A stretch of DNA of 64,000 bases from JAIOSF01 sp963677755 (GTDB lineage: Bacteria; Campylobacterota; Campylobacteria; Campylobacterales; Arcobacteraceae), in assembly GCA_963677755.1 (NCBI GenBank), contig OY782506.1, positions 372,001-436,000 of the forward strand. The letters are read 5' to 3'. The notes beneath the pieces were generated by a model. It made no database searches and was not told where the DNA came from. It saw only the letters and a list, made by a program, of their open reading frames with translations. Of the stretch, positions 57,668 through 64,000 are shown piece after piece; the first letter of the stretch is position 1; the number at the start of each line of letters is the position of its first letter. Made by a program: the position numbers and the translations under genes.

Positions 57668-60211
57668 ATGGGTATTAAGACATTAAAAAATTATTTTCGT
57701 CTTTCAATGATAATCACAACATTTAGCTTGTTTTTTATATTTTATATTTTTTCATCTTATATTCATACAAACTTAACTGTAAGTGAAAATCAAAAAATAT
57801 CAGAATCTCTTTCAAAGCAAGTGTTTAATTCTATGTATCAAGTGATGCGAAAAGGTTGGAGTAGGGAAGAGCTACAAGCATTTATTAGTGAAACTAAAAG
57901 TTCTTTTGAAAACAGTTCGTACGGTGTTGAAATATACCGTGGAAAAAATGTTGAGATGCTTTTTGGAGTTATTAAACAATCTCCAATTACAGCAGATGTA
58001 AAACAAGTTTTTGAAACAAAAGAAAAATTATTTACAACTGCAAATAATACAACCAAAATCATTACTCCAATTATAGCAAAACAAGAGTGTATGGTGTGTC
58101 ATACAAATGTTCGCCAAGGTGATGTATTAGGTGCAGTCAAAGTTGAGTATGACTTCAATGATATGATTACACAAACACAAAAACAATACTTGCTTTTTTC
58201 ACTTATTATTTTACCTATCATGTTTATAATGGCATTTGCAATCTCTATTCATTTTTTAAAGAAAGTAAATCTTTCTATAGAAAATTTTGGAGATAAGGTA
58301 AATAGTATTAATACTGTAAAAGATTTTAAAAATATAGATATTGTAAATTCTAAAGATAGCTTTCAAGAATTTGATAGAATTATGGATGGGTTAAATAATC
58401 TAAGTGCTAAGTTAAAAAATATAGCAGTTGATAAAGATATCTTGGAATTTGAAGTAAAACTTCTTGATAAGATGGTTATCACTTCAGATATAATAAAGGA
58501 CTGGAAAGAGTATATCAAAGATCTTCTTCATGAGATAAATATAGTTTTACCAGTACATTGTTTAATTACAATTTTTAAAACAGATGATGAGTTTTATGAG
58601 GTTGAAATTTTTTGGCTTGGTAAGCCTGCTGAAAAATTAAAAAATCATCTTGAAAATATTGCAAAACAGATGATTCATGAACATCACCAACAAGAGATGG
58701 CAGAGACCATAATAAATCATAATATCTCAAATGAAAATTTTTGCTTAAGTATTTTAGGGGAAGATGATATTGAGCATGAAGCTAAGTCAATTCTTCTTGA
58801 TGCTCCAAAAATAGGTGGTATTGTAGGTCTTGGAATTCAATCAAGAATGGAAAAAGACTCTATTCATTCTATTGTAATTGATTCTATTTTAACAACTTTA
58901 TTAAATTTAGTGGGTTCCATAAAAGCTATCAATAAATACACAGAAAATTTGGAATATTATGCAACAAGAGATCCACTAACAGGGCTTTTTTCCCAAAGAG
59001 TTTTTAGAGATTTATTAGAATATGAGGTTAAAAGAGCAAGTAGACATGAGTATCACTTTGGGGTAATGGTAATAGATTGTGATAATTTCAAACCTATTAA
59101 TGATACTCATGGGCATAGTTTTGGAGATGAATTTTTAAAAGCATTTGCAGATATTTTAACTGATTCTAAAAGAGATGAAGATATTTTATCAAGATATGGA
59201 GGAGATGAATTTACTATTGTTTTACCAGAGAGTGATCTTAAAGAGTCATATACAATAGCAAGAAGAATTTTGGAAAATGTAGAAAAATTTGAATTAGCTG
59301 CACCTGACGGTTCAATGGTAACAATGACTGTATCAATAGGAATGTCTATTTTTCCAGAACACTCAACTGACCCAAAAGAGTTATTTAATATAGCAGATTC
59401 TATGATGTATAGAGCAAAATATGAAGGAAAAAATGGGATTAAATACCCAACTGATGATGATATAGAAGAGATACACCAAGAGCTTGAAGATAACTCTATG
59501 ATAGTTTTAGATGCTATAAAAAACCAACAAATTGTACCCCATTTTCAACCTATAGTAAATGTAAAAACAGGTACTACAGAGATTAATGAATTGTTGATGA
59601 GAATAGAGTTAAATGGAGAGATGATTAGTGCAGGTAAATTTATAGAAACAGCAGAATCTCTTGGAATTGTACATCAAATGGATTATATAGTTATCGAAAA
59701 AGCATTTCAAAAAATAAAAGAGACAAACTATAAAGGGATATTATTTATAAATCTATCACCAAAAGCTTTAATGATAGGTGAATTTATCAAAAAGGTTGTA
59801 AAACTTACTGTTACATACAATATAAATAGAGATAATATAGTTTTTGAAATAACAGAAAGGGAAACAGTAAAAAGTTTTTCACTTTTAGAAAAGTTTGTAA
59901 AAAATCTAAAAATTGAAGGTTTTAGTTTTGCAATAGATGACTTTGGAAGTGGTTTTTCATCATTTCATTATATTAAACGATTTCCAATAGATTATATAAA
60001 AATTGATGGAGACTTTATTATCAATATTCATAAAGATAAAAAAGATTTAGCTTTTGTGAAATCTATAGTATCTTTAGCTAAAGAATTAGAGGTGAAAACA
60101 ATTGCAGAGTTTGTTGAAAATGAAGAGATATTAGAGTTCTTACAAAAAATAAATATTGATTATGCACAAGGGTTTCACTTAGGAAGACCATCTATTGATT
60201 TTCAGTCTTAA
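57668..60211 (+). CDS. haem-c sensor GGDEF-EAL protein
   Basis: The 847-residue protein has membrane segments at about 13-33 and 174-197 enclosing a periplasmic domain with a haem c attachment motif CMVCH at residues 141-145 (DUF3365/Tll0287-type layout). A cytoplasmic linker of about 230 residues (weakly GAF-like) precedes a GGDEF domain with intact GGDEF (511-515) and inhibition site RDED (RxxD, five residues before), and an EAL domain with NELLMRIEL (ExLxR), NLSPKALM, ITERETV, DDFGSGFSSFHYI, KIDGDFI and AEFVENEE. It may make or degrade c-di-GMP in response to redox state, NO or CO at a c-type haem. The CxxCH needs the periplasmic cytochrome maturation system, which topology allows. Confidence 0.9.
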   Translation: MGIKTLKNYFRLSMIITTFSLFFIFYIFSSYIHTNLTVSENQKISESLSKQVFNSMYQVMRKGWSREELQAFISETKSSFENSSYGVEIYRGKNVEMLFGVIKQSPITADVKQVFETKEKLFTTANNTTKIITPIIAKQECMVCHTNVRQGDVLGAVKVEYDFNDMITQTQKQYLLFSLIILPIMFIMAFAISIHFLKKVNLSIENFGDKVNSINTVKDFKNIDIVNSKDSFQEFDRIMDGLNNLSAKLKNIAVDKDILEFEVKLLDKMVITSDIIKDWKEYIKDLLHEINIVLPVHCLITIFKTDDEFYEVEIFWLGKPAEKLKNHLENIAKQMIHEHHQQEMAETIINHNISNENFCLSILGEDDIEHEAKSILLDAPKIGGIVGLGIQSRMEKDSIHSIVIDSILTTLLNLVGSIKAINKYTENLEYYATRDPLTGLFSQRVFRDLLEYEVKRASRHEYHFGVMVIDCDNFKPINDTHGHSFGDEFLKAFADILTDSKRDEDILSRYGGDEFTIVLPESDLKESYTIARRILENVEKFELAAPDGSMVTMTVSIGMSIFPEHSTDPKELFNIADSMMYRAKYEGKNGIKYPTDDDIEEIHQELEDNSMIVLDAIKNQQIVPHFQPIVNVKTGTTEINELLMRIELNGEMISAGKFIETAESLGIVHQMDYIVIEKAFQKIKETNYKGILFINLSPKALMIGEFIKKVVKLTVTYNINRDNIVFEITERETVKSFSLLEKFVKNLKIEGFSFAIDDFGSGFSSFHYIKRFPIDYIKIDGDFIINIHKDKKDLAFVKSIVSLAKELEVKTIAEFVENEEILEFLQKINIDYAQGFHLGRPSIDFQS

Positions 60212-60227
60212 GCTTATTTATTCAAAG

Positions 60228-60278
60228 TTATGTGACCTCTTACTTTAAAAAATATTGAGGGCACATAATTGCTTTTTT
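60228..60278. terminator. bidirectional terminator between GGDEF-EAL gene and proB
   Basis: TTATGTG (60228-60234), one mismatch, CCTC, a 17-nt loop, GAGG, and CACATAA (60262-60268) form an imperfect stem followed by a T-rich tract (TTGCTTTTTTATG). It separates two convergent genes and could end both transcripts. Confidence 0.6.
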
Positions 60279-60282
60279 ATGA

Positions 60283-61065
60283 TTAGGTGTCTTTTTTTGT
60301 CACTTCTTCTTTTGAAAATAAAGTTCCACTGTTATGAATATCTGACAATAAAAATTCTCTAGCAGTGGTGAGATTATAACCACTACATAAAAACATTTTT
60401 CTATCATTTTCTATAATATATTCAGCTGCTTTTAGTTTTGTAACTATCCCTCCTGTTGCAAATTCTGAGTTTGGAGTGACTGTTTGCCCTAGCTCTTTTT
60501 CTGAAATAGTATGTACAGTTTTTTGGATTTTTGCATCTTTATGATTGTGTGGATTTTTATCATAGTATCCATCTATATCACTTAATATAACAAGCATATC
60601 AGCATCTGTATAATGTGTAACATGAGCAGAAAGTTGGTCGTTATCACCAAATAATTGATCGGGTGTTGTTGAAATATCATTTTCATTTACAATAGGTAAT
60701 ATATCATTTTTAAGTGTTCTTGCTATAATATCTTGAAATATTTGGGTATGTACTCTGCTATCAAAATCATCTTCAGTTAGAAGAATTTGTGATATGGTCA
60801 CATCAAATATATCGAATTTATTTTTATAACTACTCATTAATATAGGTTGCCCAATTGAAGCTAAAACTTTTTTGCTTGTTGGTATATTTCTATTTAATTG
60901 AACAGCTGTATATCCAGCAGCTACAGCTCCAGATGACACTAGAATTACTTCATACCTTTTTCTTACATCACTTATGAGTGATACAAGTTTTAACATTCTT
61001 TCTTTTGCTATACCAGTTTTTTCTGTTAATACAGAACTTCCTACTTTAAAAACAATTCTTTTCAT
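60283..61065 (-). CDS. proB: glutamate 5-kinase (short form)
   Basis: ProB phosphorylates glutamate in the first step of proline synthesis. The 260-residue amino-acid kinase has FKVGSSVLTEK, LVSSGAVAAGY, PIVNENDISTTPDQLFGDNDQLSA and the C-terminal GGIVTKLKAA. It has no PUA domain, which E. coli ProB (367 residues) has but Campylobacter ProB also lacks. proA is not in the window. It is 69 nt after the HsrA-like regulator gene on the same strand, which may put it under the same promoter. Confidence 0.95.
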   Translation of the reverse strand: MKRIVFKVGSSVLTEKTGIAKERMLKLVSLISDVRKRYEVILVSSGAVAAGYTAVQLNRNIPTSKKVLASIGQPILMSSYKNKFDIFDVTISQILLTEDDFDSRVHTQIFQDIIARTLKNDILPIVNENDISTTPDQLFGDNDQLSAHVTHYTDADMLVILSDIDGYYDKNPHNHKDAKIQKTVHTISEKELGQTVTPNSEFATGGIVTKLKAAEYIIENDRKMFLCSGYNLTTAREFLLSDIHNSGTLFSKEEVTKKDT

Positions 61066-61134
61066 ATGTTAGATCCTTGTAAAGTGTATTTTTCTAAATT
61101 TATCAATCTATGCAATTTTATCTCTTTCATTATT

Positions 61135-61785
61135 TTATGTTTTTATTTTATAACCTCTATTACGTACTGTTTCTATTAAATCAAGGTTTAGATTTTTTTT
61201 TAATTTTGATCTGATTTGATTTACATTTACCTCTATTACATTTTGGCAGACCATCTCAGGATCTTCCCAAAGTGCACATATTAATTCATCTTTTGAAATA
61301 GGGGGTCTATGTTTATTTTGTACTAAGTATCTCAAAATTTCATAGGCTTTCCCTTTGATTCCAATCTCTTGTTCTTTCTGGTCTATGACATGACCATATT
61401 CTCTTTTCATTCCAAAATAGTCTTTAAAGTATAAAAGATTAGAAAAATTATCTCTATGGATAGCTTCTAATTTTGCCATTAATAGGTTATTATCAATTGG
61501 AGTGTTTAATACATTAAGTGCCCCATTTTTTAAACACTTTAGTTCAAAGTCTGTGGTAAGATTATCTGTAAATATCACAAAAGCAGTATTTGGATTGAAA
61601 GTTGACTTAAGAATGTTCACACATTTTTTTAAACTATTTTCATAGAGCATGACTAGATTGTAAAATCTTACACTTAAGTGATAGGTGAAGTCATCAATAT
61701 CTTCTGCTCTATCAACAATATATAATTCTTCATTTTCAATATTATTAATTATTTCAGAATTAACATTATAAGTTAACAATCTCAT
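61135..61785 (-). CDS. HsrA/HP1043-like orphan response regulator
   Basis: The 216-residue OmpR-type protein has a receiver-like N-terminus (1-115) in which the phosphoacceptor aspartate is missing: the place reads YNLVMLYENS, as in HP1043 (YDLVMVSDKN). The acidic pair near the start is also absent. The DNA-binding domain is strikingly close to Helicobacter HsrA (HP1043): IKGKAYEIL, ALWEDPEMV, NVIEVNVNQIRSKL and TVRNRGYKI. HsrA-type regulators are phosphorylation-independent and essential in Helicobacter and Campylobacter. Here it is probably the same family or a divergent paralog. An inverted repeat lies 101 nt upstream. Confidence 0.85.
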   Translation of the reverse strand: MRLLTYNVNSEIINNIENEELYIVDRAEDIDDFTYHLSVRFYNLVMLYENSLKKCVNILKSTFNPNTAFVIFTDNLTTDFELKCLKNGALNVLNTPIDNNLLMAKLEAIHRDNFSNLLYFKDYFGMKREYGHVIDQKEQEIGIKGKAYEILRYLVQNKHRPPISKDELICALWEDPEMVCQNVIEVNVNQIRSKLKKNLNLDLIETVRNRGYKIKT

Positions 61786-61885
61786 AGATTAAACTAGTGC
61801 CTTTTATTGTATATTTTGTATTTTATATGTAAAAAAAATACAATATTTATGTAAAAAATAAACATAAACTGTGGTGAATATATCA

Positions 61886-61907
61886 TAAGTTTATTAACAT
61901 AAACTTA
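61886..61907. promoter_or_regulatory. inverted repeat upstream of the HsrA-like gene
   Basis: TAAGTTTA-N6-TAAACTTA is a perfect 8-bp dyad, continued on the minus strand by the tandem TTAAGTTAAG. It is 101 nt from the regulator start, in the 179-nt gap behind the histidine kinase gene. Such dyads with TTAAG halves fit an autoregulatory operator of an OmpR-type protein. Not proven. Confidence 0.45.
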
Positions 61908-61964
61908 ACTTAATGAAATACAACTCATCATAATTTTAATTAAATTCATGAGTTTTTAAATACT

Positions 61965-63215
61965 TTATTTTGAAATATTTAAGGGTATGATAATATCAAA
62001 ACATGCACCTTTATAAAATTTTCCATTAAAAGTATATTCATCATTTTTAACAGTAATTTCACCTTTCATACCATTTGTTACAAGGTTATAACTCATATGA
62101 AGACCAAGACCTGTTCCTTGAGATTTATGTTTGGTTGTAAAGTATGGTTCAAAAACTTTATTTAAAATATCTTCTTTAATACCACCGGCATTATCTTTAA
62201 ATTCTATAATAACATTATTATTTTCAACTTTTTGAGATATAAAAATATATCTATTATCTTCATCATTATTTTCCACTAACGCATCTTTTGCATTATTAAA
62301 TATATTCATAAAACATTGAATGAGTTCATTTGGATAACCCTGAATATGAATATTTTCTTCTAAGTCTAAAATTATATTAATACTATTTCTCTTAATAGTA
62401 ACATCAACAAGTTTTATAAAGCTATCAGTATCATTTTTTAAATCAAATCGAATAGGTTTTGTATCTCCTTTGATAAAATTTCTAAAATCATCTATGGTTT
62501 GTGATAAATATTGTGAGTGTTCATTAATTATTTCACAATACTTATAAAACTCTTCATCTGTAAGTATTCCCATCTCTTTTTGTAGATGCATACCTGAAGC
62601 ACTTGTTGAGATAATAGATAAAGGTTGTCTCCATTGATGAGCAATATTTCCAATCATCTCACCCATACTTGCAAGCTTAGATTGTGATATAAGTCTAGAT
62701 TCTCTATCTTTTAGTTCTGTCACATCAATAATAGAAGAGATTCTTACCTCTTGATTATCAATAGAGATATTAGTTCCTTTGACTAGTGCTGGAGCTTTTG
62801 TACCATCCATTTTAAGAATATAAGCTTCATAAAGGTCAGCAGAATCTAATAAAATCTTTTTTTGTACTAATTCTTTTGACTCTTCTGCAACAAACTCTAA
62901 AGGGTTTTTCCCTAAAGCATCTTCTTTTTTTTCTATTTTAAACAGTTCCATCGCTGCTTTATTGAAGTCAATACATTTATAGTTTTGTGATACTATTATT
63001 GCTTCTATTGTACTATTTATGACACTTTCTATTTGATTGTGAGATTTTTCAAGTTTTTTTTCTTTTTTAATGAAGTAAAAAATTACGAATAAAATAATGA
63101 GAACAAATAATAATAATTGGACATTAAAGAAAGAAGTTGTTTCTAAATCATTTGCAAACAATGATGTATTTAAAACCATAAATAGTGAAAAAAAGATGTT
63201 AAATAATACTTTCAT
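61965..63215 (-). CDS. membrane histidine kinase with PAS domain
   Basis: The 416-residue kinase starts with a signal-like sequence (VLFNIFFSLFMVLNTSLFA) and a membrane segment (LLLFVLIILFVIFYFI, about 34-49), leaving almost no periplasmic part. A PAS domain follows (about 60-165; SVINSTIEAIIVSQNYKCID), then the kinase core with NIAHQWRQPLSIIS, NIFNNAKDAL, FKDNAGGIKEDI and SQGTGLGLHMS. The core is closely like that at 51189-53387, so the two are paralogs. It precedes the HsrA-like regulator gene by 179 nt on the same strand; a functional link is tempting, but the regulator lacks a phosphoacceptor. Confidence 0.9.
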   Translation of the reverse strand: MKVLFNIFFSLFMVLNTSLFANDLETTSFFNVQLLLFVLIILFVIFYFIKKEKKLEKSHNQIESVINSTIEAIIVSQNYKCIDFNKAAMELFKIEKKEDALGKNPLEFVAEESKELVQKKILLDSADLYEAYILKMDGTKAPALVKGTNISIDNQEVRISSIIDVTELKDRESRLISQSKLASMGEMIGNIAHQWRQPLSIISTSASGMHLQKEMGILTDEEFYKYCEIINEHSQYLSQTIDDFRNFIKGDTKPIRFDLKNDTDSFIKLVDVTIKRNSINIILDLEENIHIQGYPNELIQCFMNIFNNAKDALVENNDEDNRYIFISQKVENNNVIIEFKDNAGGIKEDILNKVFEPYFTTKHKSQGTGLGLHMSYNLVTNGMKGEITVKNDEYTFNGKFYKGACFDIIIPLNISK

Positions 63216-63318
63216 AAGTGTCTCTTTAAATTTTATAATCTAGTTTATCATAATTAAGTTATGATAAATATAAGAAAATAAGTTATATGTATAAATAATT
63301 TTAAAATAAGAAATAGAT

Positions 63319-64000
63319 TTACAATAATTCTTCTTGAGGAACTCCTATATAATAGCCTTGTGAATAATCAATTTGAAGTTCTTTAATAGTATTTGAAATC
63401 TCTTCAGTTGCTACAAACTCTGCTATAGTTTTATAGTCCATTTTTTTAGAAAAGTTAATTATTGTTTTTACTATCTCTTTCATATTTTCATCATTATTAA
63501 TATTTTTTATCATACTACCATCAATTTTAATATAGTCTGCTTGCAGTTTTGCTAGATATTCAAAGTTACTGTAACCTGTTCCAAAATCATCAATAGCAAC
63601 TTTACAACCTAAAAACTTAACTTTTTGTATAAATTTTTGTACAGTTTCAAACTCTTCTATACCTTCACTCTCAACAAGTTCTAATACAACTTTATGTGCT
63701 ATTTTATATTCAGAAAGCATATTTTCAAGGTAGAGACTTACTTCATCATCAAGAATATCTTCAATTGTTAGGTTGATAGAAAATTCAATATCTAAATCTT
63801 TAAATTTTTCAAATGATTTTTGAATAACTATTTTTGTAATCTCTATATATTGTCCAGAAGACTTGGCAATATCAAGAAAATAAAATGGTGATATAATAGA
63901 CCCATCTGTATCTTTTAATCTTACAAGAGTCTCATATTTTTCAATTTGATTTGTTACATTATTATAAATAGGTTGATAAAAGGTGATAATTCTATTTTCA
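63319..64000 (-). CDS. EAL-domain protein, C-terminal part (cut by window edge)
   Basis: The frame is open from the window edge to the stop at 63319 (227 codons seen); an internal ATG at 63720 is not the start because EAL motifs lie upstream of it. The visible part is a full EAL domain: IITFYQPIYNN, YETLVRLKD (ExLxR), FSINLTIEDI, LELVESEGI, DDFGTGYSNFEYL, KIDGSMI, AEFVATEE and DYSQGYYIG. All catalytic residues look present, so it should cleave c-di-GMP. It resembles the EAL of 53389-55644 and is probably the same subfamily. The upstream domains lie outside the window. Confidence 0.93.
   Translation of the reverse strand, partial: ENRIITFYQPIYNNVTNQIEKYETLVRLKDTDGSIISPFYFLDIAKSSGQYIEITKIVIQKSFEKFKDLDIEFSINLTIEDILDDEVSLYLENMLSEYKIAHKVVLELVESEGIEEFETVQKFIQKVKFLGCKVAIDDFGTGYSNFEYLAKLQADYIKIDGSMIKNINNDENMKEIVKTIINFSKKMDYKTIAEFVATEEISNTIKELQIDYSQGYYIGVPQEELL

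Noticed and set aside
61135..63215. Kinase at 61965 and the HsrA-like regulator as an ordinary two-component pair
   Set aside because: The regulator lacks the phosphoacceptor aspartate and a 179-nt gap with its own dyad separates them.

Overview
The window is AT-rich chromosomal DNA of a Campylobacterota (epsilonproteobacterial) species, most likely in or near the Arcobacter group. The reasons are the gene orders (tatD, SLT transglycosylase, rlpA, hisB, kdsC, lptC, lptA, engB; and a fabL-like gene, pgsA, rseP), HslV with a four-residue propeptide, ProB without a PUA domain, an HsrA-type orphan regulator, histidine kinases with an IAHQWRQPL phosphoacceptor motif, and a large set of GGDEF/EAL proteins. 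The genus call is inference from gene content. About 70 protein genes, one tRNA-Leu(GAG) and several regulatory sites can be supported. No CRISPR array, prophage, rRNA operon or complete insertion sequence was seen.

Layout. 1-4.3 kb (minus): rplY, pth, lptG-like permease, Nudix hydrolase, class II cyclic-nucleotide phosphodiesterase, and a CHASE2 sensor protein cut by the window edge. 4.5-8.0 kb: an AEC transporter, then a small accessory stretch with a membrane-anchored coiled-coil protein and an AAA ATPase whose promoter carries a 13-bp inverted repeat. 8.2-12.9 kb (minus): amtB-glnK, a PAS-like protein, a degenerate AAA/Fis regulator, a DHH phosphoesterase and an Rrf2 regulator. 13.0-24.65 kb: rpsO, a small coiled-coil protein, then plus-strand housekeeping genes (Hpt-receiver protein, rplI, hslVU, tatD, lytic transglycosylases, hisB, kdsC, lptC, lptA, engB, N-acetylglutamate synthase, a CZB chemoreceptor). 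24.65-34.25 kb (minus): recD2, argJ, a potassium channel, rpmB, an ABC-F ATPase, rseP, pgsA and a FabL-type reductase.

34.3-47.3 kb is the most distinctive part. A MATE transporter is followed by an Ivy-type lysozyme inhibitor gene whose stop codon lies inside an integron attC-like site, so it looks like a solitary gene cassette. Next comes the heat-shock operon hrcA-grpE-dnaK, with a consensus sigma-70 promoter and CIRCE. Diverging from it is an eight-gene envelope operon: a BatA/B/C-type VWA-TPR protein, BatD, two Lcl/DUF1566 proteins, a periplasmic protein, an HlyD-like protein, an MFS transporter and an 81-residue protein. A second, degenerate CIRCE lies between the two operons.

47.5-64 kb is a signalling neighbourhood: gph, four EAL proteins (two with intact GGDEF domains, one of these with a periplasmic CxxCH haem motif), three histidine kinases (one with a canonical LOV photoreceptor domain), a SpoIIAA-like protein, proB and an HsrA-like orphan response regulator. 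No ordinary response regulator is encoded beside the kinases, so their partners are either the orphan regulator or encoded elsewhere.
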